From positions 1 to 11,040 of the forward strand of contig CALHZE010000350.1 of the NCBI GenBank assembly GCA_938040915.1: a DNA stretch of 11,040 nt, in the 5' to 3' direction. The DNA is from an uncultured Bacteroidia bacterium (GTDB lineage: Bacteria > Bacteroidota > Bacteroidia > Bacteroidales > CAJPTX01). The position numbers were made by a program, and so were the translations under genes. Positions 1 through 6,748 of this stretch are shown in pieces. Position 1 is the stretch's first letter; the number at the start of each line of letters is the position of its first letter. Below the pieces are notes generated by a model. That model had not been told where the DNA came from. It made no database searches and saw only the letters and a program-made list of their open reading frames with translations.

Positions 1-749
1 TTCGAAACGTTGATCGCCCCTGAGATGTCAACCTCCCCTAAGTGCCCCGTCTGGTAATAGCTCTGCTGTTGCTCGACTACGTCGCCGGGCTCGAGGGTGG
101 TAATAAACTTCTTAAACTCCTTGTTGGGTTTCCACGGGTTGCCGTCGACGTCTATGGGTTCAAAGAGGTAAGCTCGACGTGCGGCGACCATATACCAGTT
201 ATAGGCGTTATAAGCATTGTTATTGTCGAAGCTAGAGGGAGTGAGCCCCATATCATTCGCCTCGGCTACGAGGGCATCTAGGAAGGAGTGGTCGGCATTC
301 GTGCCCTTGGCGGTAAAGCCTCCGTGGTAATTCGCAAGCTGGTTGTAAGCTATCCCAAAGTTAAAGTCGACGATCCCCGTCTGTGTCTCGCGGTTGATGG
401 GGAAGTTGATCACAAGGGAAAGCCCCCCGAGTTTCGCATCCACAGTCGGGGTCGTGTACCGATTGCCTTTGTAGGTATCAGTGCCTAAGTGAAGCCCCAG
501 ATTGAGTGTTGCTGCAAGCTCGCCCGACCGGTATAGACCGAGCCCCCCTGGGTTGGTTGCAAGGGTCGAAAAGTCGCCGCCGACAGCCCCCATTGCGCCT
601 CCGATGCCCACAGAGCGTGCCGTAGAGGTGGGTAGGTGTTGTGAGTAAAGGACTAGGTTGTTAATGTCTTGCCCCAAAATGCCCGTCGTTGCTCCCCCTG
701 TGAGGGAAAGCGTGACCAGAGCGGCAAGAATATGCTTCTTTGCTAACAT
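1..749 (-). CDS. OmpP1/FadL-family outer-membrane protein, 3' end cut by window edge
   Basis: Reading from ATG at 749, the frame stays open to base 1, giving about 249 residues of a longer protein. Residues 1-26 look like a signal peptide (a Lys-rich start, a hydrophobic core, then ILG before QD). Residues 42-73 carry the pattern STARSVGIGGAMGAVGGD followed by a TLATNPGGLGLY stretch. This is the usual N-terminal signature of Bacteroidetes proteins in the FadL/OmpP1 family, where the NPGGL part resembles the NPA region of FadL. The remainder has alternating aromatic and polar strands, as expected of a beta-barrel. Family members are outer-membrane channels for hydrophobic compounds; in Bacteroidetes they are often labelled hemin receptor with little proof. 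It starts 19 bp after the stop of the W/Y/G-rich secreted protein, so the two are probably cotranscribed. The substrate is unknown, and the missing C-terminal half prevents a barrel-closure check. Confidence 0.8.
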   Translation of the reverse strand, partial: MLAKKHILAALVTLSLTGGATTGILGQDINNLVLYSQHLPTSTARSVGIGGAMGAVGGDFSTLATNPGGLGLYRSGELAATLNLGLHLGTDTYKGNRYTTPTVDAKLGGLSLVINFPINRETQTGIVDFNFGIAYNQLANYHGGFTAKGTNADHSFLDALVAEANDMGLTPSSFDNNNAYNAYNWYMVAARRAYLFEPIDVDGNPWKPNKEFKKFITTLEPGDVVEQQQSYYQTGHLGEVDISGAINVS

Positions 750-768
750 TGTCTACTTTCTGCTTTAA

Positions 769-2010
769 TTATCTCCTCGTCGTTTGTTGAAGCCCCGACC
801 CACTGCCACTGTTGCCAGACGAGCGGCGAGTGGACTGATCGTTAGACGAAGAAGAACCAGAATTGTTACTCCCCCGCGTAGCCGATTGGGGCGAGGAGTA
901 GGAAGAGCGCGTCGGGGTATCATTGCTCCGCGTTGGTGCGCTATAAGTCCGTGTTGGGCTGCTGTTGTTGTTATAGGAACCTCGTGTGCCAGATTGGGGC
1001 GTAGCGTAGCTATCGCGTCGGGTCGTCTGGGTCGTGTTCTGTTCGCGCCGTGTGGTCTGTTGCCATGAGCTCGCGCCGTCGTTGTAGGAACGCGAATTGC
1101 CGCTCTCGGGGCGCGTATAGTTCGGGGTATAATTGCCGCGAGTCGACGACTGGAAGCCCTCGTCGCGCCGTGTGGTCATCTGGTTGCGATAGTATGAGTC
1201 GGTGCGTGCCTGTTGTGCGGTGGCCGAACGCTGCACACGCCCATAGCCAGACATCGAGGCGGTCGTTGAGGGCATTGGTGCGCCGATCACACGCTCGCGC
1301 GGAGCTCGTAACGGAGGTTGCGGTGGAATGTAATAGCCATAGCCCCCGTCGTAATATCCGTCGCGATAGCCATCCCAGTATCCGTCGCGATAGCCGTTTC
1401 CATAGCCGTGATTATAGCCCCAACCATAGTTCCACGAATAGCCCCCCCAGTAGCTCCAGCCCCACGGGGAGTGCCAAAAAGGGTCATACCAATAGGAGTA
1501 GGAAGGTCTGTAATAGCGGACGCGGTAGGAGGTACAATACCACGGGTCAAAGAAGAGCGCCATGGTAAGCGAGGGCGAATCCCACCAAGGGTCATATACC
1601 ACGGTCGTGGTGGTCGTGGGGATAGGGTCCGTGTTTACGTAATAGTTGTTTACCACCGTTCCTGAGGCGGTCGTCTGGGTTGACGATTGGGTGGTCTTGC
1701 TAACGCTACTTGCCGTGGTCGTGGTGCGCTTGCCCAGACCGTCGAGGTATTCTCTGTATTCCGCATAAGAGGCAAAATCTTCTGGCTTCTTGATTTCCTC
1801 CTTCACGGGGGCTTGCGAGGTGGCTAATGCCTCTTCATATTCGCGTTGCCTCGCCTCTTCTGCTTCACGTTGCGCCTTAGCGTCTTCTGCCTCTTTCTTT
1901 AACGAAGCTCTGTTAAAGTAGGTATCTGAGTAAGGGGATTGAGCCGATGCTCCGAATGGCGTCGCTGCGAGTAGGGCAACACCGAGCGCAAGTAAAAATG
2001 TGTTTTTCAT
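769..2010 (-). CDS. Secreted Trp/Tyr/Gly-rich protein with basic low-complexity tail, function unknown
   Basis: 413 residues if read from ATG at 2010. An in-frame ATG lies 45 bp upstream, but the 2010 start places a clean signal peptide at the N-terminus (MKNTFLLALGVALLAA, cleavage near GASA/Q at about residue 24). In order: a charged, probably coiled-coil stretch at about 36-63 rich in Lys, Glu and Ala; a Thr/Ser linker at about 95-136; an aromatic block at about 139-227 with DPWW, FFDPWY, YDPFW and repeated GYRDGYWD-like units; a Pro/Arg hinge; then a Ser/Thr/Asn/Arg-rich tail from about 235 to the end, with five TTRR or STRR copies, the last at the extreme C-terminus. There is one Cys, near residue 159. 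I recognise no catalytic domain. The export signal and the tight coupling to a porin gene 19 bp downstream suggest an envelope or periplasmic role. It could be a structural or adhesive protein, or a partner of the porin; this is inference. Confidence 0.8.
   Translation of the reverse strand: MKNTFLLALGVALLAATPFGASAQSPYSDTYFNRASLKKEAEDAKAQREAEEARQREYEEALATSQAPVKEEIKKPEDFASYAEYREYLDGLGKRTTTTASSVSKTTQSSTQTTASGTVVNNYYVNTDPIPTTTTTVVYDPWWDSPSLTMALFFDPWYCTSYRVRYYRPSYSYWYDPFWHSPWGWSYWGGYSWNYGWGYNHGYGNGYRDGYWDGYRDGYYDGGYGYYIPPQPPLRAPRERVIGAPMPSTTASMSGYGRVQRSATAQQARTDSYYRNQMTTRRDEGFQSSTRGNYTPNYTRPESGNSRSYNDGASSWQQTTRREQNTTQTTRRDSYATPQSGTRGSYNNNSSPTRTYSAPTRSNDTPTRSSYSSPQSATRGSNNSGSSSSNDQSTRRSSGNSGSGSGLQQTTRR
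1355..1395 (-). repeat. 24-bp in-frame tandem repeat encoding GYRDGYWD-type units
   Basis: The 17-base string TATCCGTCGCGATAGCC (plus strand) occurs at 1355-1371 and again at 1379-1395, a period of exactly 24 bases. On the coding strand it gives consecutive eight-residue units of the GYRDGYWD and GYRDGYYD type, flanked by degenerate units. A multiple-of-three period keeps the frame if copy number changes by slippage. Confidence 0.75.
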
Positions 2011-2079
2011 CGTGGTGAGTGTATTGGGAATACTAGATATAACCCGTATGTGCATTTTATTTGGTTATTTTGCGGTGTA

Positions 2080-2093
2080 GTTACAAAGGTAAC
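2080..2093. repeat. Palindrome GTTAC-N4-GTAAC, possible operator
   Basis: A perfect 5-bp inverted repeat (GTTAC at 2080-2084, GTAAC at 2089-2093) lies in the divergent region between the minus-strand envelope genes and proS. It covers the TACCTTTG promoter candidate exactly, the position expected of a repressor site. A palindrome of this size can arise by chance, so the operator role is a guess. Confidence 0.35.
2084..2091 (-). promoter_or_regulatory. Candidate -7 element TACCTTTG for the W/Y/G-rich protein and porin genes
   Basis: The minus strand reads TACCTTTG, a full match to the Bacteroidetes consensus TAnnTTTG. It lies about 74 bp upstream of the chosen start at 2010, leaving a leader of about 65 nt. 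The -33 element is poor: the nearest TTTG on this strand is at 2116-2119, 24 nt away instead of about 19-21. The -7 match is direct; the assignment is moderate. Confidence 0.4.
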
Positions 2094-2143
2094 CAAAGTG
2101 TTTTAATGGTAAGTACAAACACCATACCAAAAGAAGTTAACGG

Positions 2144-3616
2144 ATGGCAAAAGAATTAACCCCACGTGTAGACGATTACTCGCAGTGGTATACCGACTTG
2201 GTTGTAAAAGCTCAATTGGCGGATTATAGTAGTGTGCGGGGGTGTATGGTCATCCGTCCCCGAGGCTATGCGATTTGGGAAAAGATGCAGCGCACCCTCG
2301 ATGCGATGTTTAAGGAGACGGGACACGAAAATGCCTACTTCCCTCTCTTCATCCCTAAGTCTTACCTGAGTCGTGAGGCAGATCACGTCGAGGGATTCGC
2401 AAAAGAGTGCGCCGTCGTGACTCACTACCGCCTGAAGACTTCGCCTGATGGGGGTGTCGTGGTCGACAATGACGCCAAGCTCGAGGAGGAACTCATCGTC
2501 CGTCCGACTTCCGAAACTATCATTTGGAACACCTACAAGGGGTGGATTCAGTCTTACCGAGACCTCCCCCTCCTTATCAACCAGTGGGCTAACGTGGTGC
2601 GTTGGGAGATGCGCACACGTCTCTTCCTCCGCACCGCCGAGTTCCTTTGGCAAGAGGGACACACCGCACACGCTACCCGTGAGGAAGCGGTAGCCGAGGC
2701 ACAGAAGATGGTCGGCGTCTACGCAAAGTTTGCCCGTGAGTGGATGGCGGTGCCCGTAATCGTGGGGGTAAAGTCTGAAACCGAGCGCTTCGCTGGGGCG
2801 GTCGATACCTACTGCATTGAGGCGCTCATGCAAGACGGTAAGGCGCTCCAAGCGGGCACTTCCCACTTTCTCGGGCAGAACTTCGCCAAGGCTTTCGATG
2901 TAAAGTACGCTGACGTTAATGGCAAGCTCGAGTATGTCTGGGCGACCTCGTGGGGGGTCTCTTCGCGCCTGATTGGGGCGCTCATCATGACCCACTCTGA
3001 CGACAACGGGCTCGTCCTCCCGCCCCGCCTTGCCTCCGTCCACGTGGTGATTGTGCCCATTTATAAGACCGAGGAAGAGCGTGCCCAGATTCGCGCGTGC
3101 GCCGAAGGGCTTTTAACCCAGTTGCGTGCCGAGGGACTCGTGGCAAAGTTTGACGACCGCGATAACCTCAAGCCAGGTTTTAAGTTCGCCGAACACGAAC
3201 TGCATGGGATTCCCCTCCGCATCGCCATCGGTCCGCGAGACCTTGCCAGTGGCACGGTCGAGCTCGCGCGTCGCGATACGCTTGAGAAAACGTCCGAACC
3301 TATCGAAGGGCTCGCACAGCGTATCCCAGCACTCTTGGAACGTATGCAGCAAGAAATGTATGAGCGTGCACTCCATTTCATGGAGGCGAACATTCGTCGC
3401 GTAGACACGTATGACGAGTTTAAGCGCGTCCTCGAGGAACAGGGCGGTTTCGTCTCCGCACACTGGGATGGGACGCCCGAGACCGAAGCACTCATCAAGG
3501 AAGAGACCAAGGCTACCATCCGTTGCGTACCTCTTGACAGCACCCCAGAAGAGGGCGTCTGCATCCGTACGGGCAAGCCTTCGCACCAACGAGTTCTTTT
3601 TGCACGTGCTTATTAA
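2144..3616 (+). CDS. proS: Prolyl-tRNA synthetase, archaeal/eukaryotic (type 3) form
   Basis: A 490-residue class II synthetase that charges tRNA-Pro with proline in the cytoplasm. The short form lacks the bacterial editing insertion. The class II core is clear: the RPTSETIIWNTYKGWIQSY block at 120-138, motif 2 at about 153-176 (RWEMRTRLFLRTAEFLWQEG, then HTAH), and motif 3 at about 270-297 with GVSSRLIGALIMTHSDDNGL followed by VLPPRLA. The anticodon-binding domain spans about 299-400. The C-terminal domain ends in RVLFARAY; a terminal Tyr is characteristic of this subtype. Of the zinc ligands seen in many relatives, the Cys positions around WDGTPETE are absent, and only C461 and C473 remain in the domain. 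The ATG at 2144 fits the conserved N-terminus. The next gene begins 6 bp after the stop, so proS probably heads an operon. No convincing TAnnTTTG was found on the plus strand upstream. Confidence 0.97.
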   Translation: MAKELTPRVDDYSQWYTDLVVKAQLADYSSVRGCMVIRPRGYAIWEKMQRTLDAMFKETGHENAYFPLFIPKSYLSREADHVEGFAKECAVVTHYRLKTSPDGGVVVDNDAKLEEELIVRPTSETIIWNTYKGWIQSYRDLPLLINQWANVVRWEMRTRLFLRTAEFLWQEGHTAHATREEAVAEAQKMVGVYAKFAREWMAVPVIVGVKSETERFAGAVDTYCIEALMQDGKALQAGTSHFLGQNFAKAFDVKYADVNGKLEYVWATSWGVSSRLIGALIMTHSDDNGLVLPPRLASVHVVIVPIYKTEEERAQIRACAEGLLTQLRAEGLVAKFDDRDNLKPGFKFAEHELHGIPLRIAIGPRDLASGTVELARRDTLEKTSEPIEGLAQRIPALLERMQQEMYERALHFMEANIRRVDTYDEFKRVLEEQGGFVSAHWDGTPETEALIKEETKATIRCVPLDSTPEEGVCIRTGKPSHQRVLFARAY

Positions 3617-3622
3617 ACAACC

Positions 3623-4363
3623 ATGGAACAAGAAAGCGAAAAGACCCCCTCGCAGCCACTAGAGACTCTCGACGCTAAAGGGCGCACCATCATAGAGACC
3701 CTCGTGGCAAAGTCTACCACCAAGATGGAGGTCTATGACCAGACCTTTGAGGTCTTTAACCAGCTCAAAGAGATATTACACGAGTTGGTAAACGACCTAA
3801 ACCCCTACCTCCGCGAGCTCGACCGGCGCGTCCGCCTCGAGTATCGCGACAGGGGGAAGTTCGAAGCCGAGGTACGTCTTGCGGGCGATGTGCTCTTGTT
3901 TAGCATGCACACCAACGTCTTTGAGTTTGATCGCGACCACTCCGTCTGGCGTCTCTCCTACGTTGAAAAAGACCGCCTTAACTCGTATTGCGGGGTGATT
4001 AACATGTACAACTTCCTTGCCGACTCGTTTAAGTATAATCGCGCCGAGGATTTGGGCTACCTCGTGGGGCGTCTCTTTGTCAATCGAGAACAGCAATTCT
4101 TTGTCGAGGGCAAGCGGCAAAATGACTACCATAGCGGTACCTTTGGGACGCAGCCTATCTCCCGCGAGGCACTCGTCAATATCATTCAGACGGCGATGCA
4201 ATACACCTTAGACTTTGACCTCCTTGTCCCCCCTTATGATATCGTGAAGATTGCCACCGTTTCTCAGCTCAACACCAAGGTGGAAAGTAGCAAATTGCAG
4301 ACGGGGAAACGCCTAGGCTTCCGCTTCAACTCTGACGATGTGGCGGGCGAGCCGCAGCAATAG
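3623..4363 (+). CDS. Conserved-looking cytoplasmic protein of unknown function, cotranscribed with proS
   Basis: 246 residues starting MEQESEKTPSQPLETLDAKG. There is no signal peptide and no membrane segment, so the product is probably cytoplasmic. Residues about 20-75 are charged and helical (TKMEVYDQTFEVFNQLKEIL, then HELVNDLNPYLRELDRRV). Residues 80-160 are a mixed alpha/beta core with a run of aromatics (LLFSMHTNVFEFD, VWRLSYVEKDRLNSYCGVIN) and a basic patch around GRLFVNREQQFFVEGKRQ. The C-terminal tail is polar. I do not recognise a characterised domain; it reads like a globular protein family restricted to Bacteroidetes. It lies 6 bp downstream of proS, close enough for translational coupling, and 54 bp upstream of the M49-like lipoprotein gene. 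Codon use matches its neighbours, so it is unlikely to be a shadow frame. A role near translation would rest only on position. Confidence 0.85.
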   Translation: MEQESEKTPSQPLETLDAKGRTIIETLVAKSTTKMEVYDQTFEVFNQLKEILHELVNDLNPYLRELDRRVRLEYRDRGKFEAEVRLAGDVLLFSMHTNVFEFDRDHSVWRLSYVEKDRLNSYCGVINMYNFLADSFKYNRAEDLGYLVGRLFVNREQQFFVEGKRQNDYHSGTFGTQPISREALVNIIQTAMQYTLDFDLLVPPYDIVKIATVSQLNTKVESSKLQTGKRLGFRFNSDDVAGEPQQ

Positions 4364-4417
4364 GATCGTGCGCGGAGACACACACACAGGTAAGAAAATA
4401 TAAAACGATATGAGGAT

Positions 4418-6082
4418 ATGAGAAAGTTAGCTATCGGTCTTTCACTAGGCTTTTTTGCGCTCGTTACGACGTCGTGCACTTCGTCGGTGCAGCAACAGAA
4501 CGTGACTCAAAACGAAGTAGACATGGAGCTCCAGCAAAAAGTAGACGCCTTTGCGTTAGTCCCCTTAAAGTCAAACATTGAGCACCTTACCGAGTCTGAG
4601 CGTGCCGTGTTAGGGCTCTTCTTTGACGCGGCGACTATCATGGACGACATCTTTTGGGAAGAGGCTTATGGAGCGAAGGACACCTTCCTCGCCAGCCTTC
4701 CCAACGACACCTATCGCGATTTCGCACGCATTAACTACGGTCCGTGGGAACGTCTCAACGGCAACGAGCCTTTTGTGCAAGGGGTGGCGGCAAAGCCTCT
4801 TGGGGCAAACTTCTACCCCACTGACATGACCAAGGAAGAGTTTGAGGCGTGGAACAACCCCCTCAAAGAGAGCATGTACTCGGTGGTGCGGCGCGATGGC
4901 AATAAGCAGCTCGTTGCCATCCCTTACCACGAGGCTTTTGCGGAGAAGATCGAGCGCGCCGCCAAGCTACTAGATAGCGCCGCTCAGCTCGCCGAAGACC
5001 CAGGGTTGAAAAAGTACCTTTCGCTTCGAGCGCAGGCACTCCGTACCGACAAATATTTTGATAGCGACGTCGCGTGGATGGAGATGAAGAGCAACCGCAT
5101 TGACCTTGTCGTCGGTCCGATTGAGAACTACGAAGACCATCTTTTTGGGCTCAAGGCGGCACACGAGGCTTTTGTCCTTGTCAAGGACATGGCGTGGAGC
5201 GAACGCCTCGGGCGCTACATGAGTTTCCTCCCCGAGTTGCAAAAGCGTTTGCCCGTGGAAGACAAGTACAAGTCTGAGCTCCCCGGCTCAGAGTCTGACC
5301 TCGGGGTTTATGATGTGGTTTACTATGCCGGCGACTGCAATGCGGGGAGTAAGACCATCGCCATCAACCTCCCCAACGACGAGACGATTCAGGAGCAAAA
5401 GGGCTCGCGCCGCCTCCAGTTGCGCAACGCCATGCAATATAAGTTTGACATGATTATGCGCCCCATTGCGGGTTTGCTTATTGACCCCGCACAGCGCGAA
5501 TATGTCACTTTTGATGCCTTCTTCGAAAACACGATGTTTCACGAGGTGGCGCACGGTCTCGGGATTAAGAAGACCCTCGACGGCAAGAGCACACCACAGG
5601 AGGCGCTGGTAGAAACTTATTCGTCAATAGAGGAAGGAAAGGCCGACATCCTCGGTATCTTTATGATTGAGCAACTTGCCAAGCTCGGTGAGCTCCAGGA
5701 GCACGACATGATGAACAACTACGTCACCTTCCTCGCCGGTATCTTCCGTTCGGTGCGCTTTGGTGCAGCCTCGGCACACGGCAAGGCTAACATGGTGCGC
5801 TTCCACTACTTCCAAGAAAAGGGTGCTTTTGTCCGCGACGAGGTGACGGGTTACTATCGCGTCGTGCCTGAAAAGATGTCAGAAGCCGTGAGCGGCTTGG
5901 CACACGACATCCTTGTAATCCAAGGCGATGGTGATTATAAGCGCGCCGCCGAGATGCTCCGAAAAGACGGTGTGGTCGACGAACTCTTGGCTTCTGACCT
6001 CGCGAAGATTCAGGAAGAGAACATCCCCATCGACATTCGTTACCGCCAAGGTAAGGAGGAGTTGGGGTTCGCCAAGAAATAA
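4418..6082 (+). CDS. Lipoprotein zinc metallopeptidase, M49 (dipeptidyl-peptidase III-like)
   Basis: 554 residues. Residues 1-20 form a lipoprotein signal (MRKLAIGLSLGFFALVTTSC) with the lipidated Cys predicted at 20. The following residues lack an obvious acidic surface-export signal, so a periplasmic-facing anchor is likely. HEVAHG at 375-380 supplies a zinc site (H375, E376, H379), and EEGKADILG at 405-413 supplies the third ligand and partner acid, about 30 residues later, as in the EECRAD motif of M49 peptidases. Classical dipeptidyl-peptidase III has a six-residue HExxGH; this protein has five-residue HExxH. The N-terminal half (LTESERAVLGLFFDAATIMD, DIFWEEAYG, then INYGPWERL) resembles the helical lobe of M49-related proteins annotated as Zn-dependent hydrolases. 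It probably trims peptides in the periplasm; exopeptidase specificity is inference. No terminator is visible in the 54 bp before it, so it may belong to the proS operon. Confidence 0.85.
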   Translation: MRKLAIGLSLGFFALVTTSCTSSVQQQNVTQNEVDMELQQKVDAFALVPLKSNIEHLTESERAVLGLFFDAATIMDDIFWEEAYGAKDTFLASLPNDTYRDFARINYGPWERLNGNEPFVQGVAAKPLGANFYPTDMTKEEFEAWNNPLKESMYSVVRRDGNKQLVAIPYHEAFAEKIERAAKLLDSAAQLAEDPGLKKYLSLRAQALRTDKYFDSDVAWMEMKSNRIDLVVGPIENYEDHLFGLKAAHEAFVLVKDMAWSERLGRYMSFLPELQKRLPVEDKYKSELPGSESDLGVYDVVYYAGDCNAGSKTIAINLPNDETIQEQKGSRRLQLRNAMQYKFDMIMRPIAGLLIDPAQREYVTFDAFFENTMFHEVAHGLGIKKTLDGKSTPQEALVETYSSIEEGKADILGIFMIEQLAKLGELQEHDMMNNYVTFLAGIFRSVRFGAASAHGKANMVRFHYFQEKGAFVRDEVTGYYRVVPEKMSEAVSGLAHDILVIQGDGDYKRAAEMLRKDGVVDELLASDLAKIQEENIPIDIRYRQGKEELGFAKK

Positions 6083-6091
6083 TTAACTTTG
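6061..6091 (+). promoter_or_regulatory. Bacteroidetes-type promoter for the SiaB-like gene
   Basis: TAACTTTG at 6084-6091 matches TAnnTTTG fully, and GTTG at 6061-6064 matches three of four bases of the -33 TTTG, with 19 nt between them. The -33 part lies inside the last codons of the peptidase gene. Transcription would start near 6098, giving a leader of about 45 nt before ATG 6142. This is the best promoter candidate in the window. Confidence 0.6.
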
Positions 6092-6108
6092 TTTTGTAAC
6101 CTAACCAG

Positions 6109-6128
6109 CACAGTAGCGTAACACTGTG
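6109..6128. repeat. Inverted repeat CACAGT-N8-ACTGTG in the leader of the SiaB-like gene
   Basis: Perfect 6-bp arms at 6109-6114 and 6123-6128 flank an eight-base loop. It lies 18 nt downstream of the -7 element and 13 nt upstream of the start codon. It has no T-tract, so it is not a terminator. It could be a regulator binding site at the start of the transcript or a leader hairpin that affects ribosome access. Confidence 0.45.
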
Positions 6129-6141
6129 AAAATAGCATACG

Positions 6142-6726
6142 ATGGAACAGATGAATCTGACGTTCAATTTTGTGAAGTCTATCTCGAGCATCTATGATGA
6201 GATGCTCTCTAATGGCTTCTCTCTAGTCTACTTTGGTGAGTTTAGTCACGAGATTACCAAGATGTTTACCTCTATGGCCGAGTCTGACATGGAGAAAAAC
6301 AGCGAGGAGCGCTCGGTGCAGCGCCGCGTCTATCACGTGATGGTTGAGACGCTACAGAACATGAACAAGCACTCTGACGACCTCAAGGACGATGCGCGGG
6401 TCGGCGGCGGGATGTTCATTATCGGCAAGAAGAACGATGTCTACTATGTCATCACCTCTAACAAGGTGAAGCGTGAGCACAAAGAGAACCTCGAAACGGC
6501 GCTTAACACCGTCAACAACGCCACACTCGAGGAACTGAAAGACATGTATAAGAAACAGATCAAAGAGGGGCGCATCTCTGAAAAAGGGGGCGCAGGGCTC
6601 GGGCTCATTGACATCGCGCGCAAGACCGAGGAACCCCTCGAGTACCAGTTCCTACAGCTCGATCAAGACAACTTCTTCTTCATTCTCAAGGTGGAGATTA
6701 ACGCAAAGAAGTTTCTAAAGCAGTAG
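6142..6726 (+). CDS. SiaB-family (GHKL-type) protein kinase
   Basis: 194 residues, soluble. Residues 63-78 contain VYHVMVETLQNMNKHS, where E69 and N73 form the N-box of GHKL ATPases. Residues 149-155 read GGAGLGL, the G-box of the ATP lid. The intervening GGGMFIIGKKNDVYYVITSN strand pair fits the same fold. The length and overall pattern match SiaB-family proteins, which in Pseudomonas phosphorylate the STAS-like partner SiaC and oppose the PP2C-type phosphatase SiaA. No siaC or siaA lies in this window; the neighbours are a peptidase upstream and creD downstream. Its own promoter and leader hairpin precede it and an intrinsic terminator follows it, so it may be a single-gene unit. The fold assignment is confident; partner and output are unknown. 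Another anti-sigma-like GHKL kinase is the main alternative. Confidence 0.8.
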   Translation: MEQMNLTFNFVKSISSIYDEMLSNGFSLVYFGEFSHEITKMFTSMAESDMEKNSEERSVQRRVYHVMVETLQNMNKHSDDLKDDARVGGGMFIIGKKNDVYYVITSNKVKREHKENLETALNTVNNATLEELKDMYKKQIKEGRISEKGGAGLGLIDIARKTEEPLEYQFLQLDQDNFFFILKVEINAKKFLKQ

Positions 6727-6748
6727 ACTAGTCAGATTGACAATGAAT

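Noticed and set aside
42..488. Two plus-strand frames at the left edge
   Set aside because: They lie antisense to the OmpP1/FadL-like gene, whose minus frame is open throughout and carries clear family motifs.
1050..1665. Several plus-strand frames and one alternative minus frame across the W/Y/G-rich gene
   Set aside because: They are Arg/Ser- or Val/Ile-rich shadows of the repetitive coding sequence and have no independent signals.
2011..2055. Upstream in-frame ATG at 2055 as start of the W/Y/G-rich protein
   Set aside because: It would put 15 extra residues before an otherwise normal signal peptide and would shorten the leader to about 20 nt from the candidate promoter.
2065..2072. TTATTTTG as a plus-strand -7 element for proS
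   Set aside because: It mismatches the key A of TAnnTTTG and has no TTTG at the right distance.
2156..3043. Long open frame on the minus strand inside proS (295 codons)
   Set aside because: It is exactly antisense to strongly conserved ProRS motifs, and its product resembles nothing. GC-rich third positions explain the open frame.
4410..4421. Tiny upstream frame ATG AGG ATA TGA whose stop overlaps the M49-like start codon
   Set aside because: Three codons next to an A/T-rich leader can arise by chance; nothing else supports a leader peptide.
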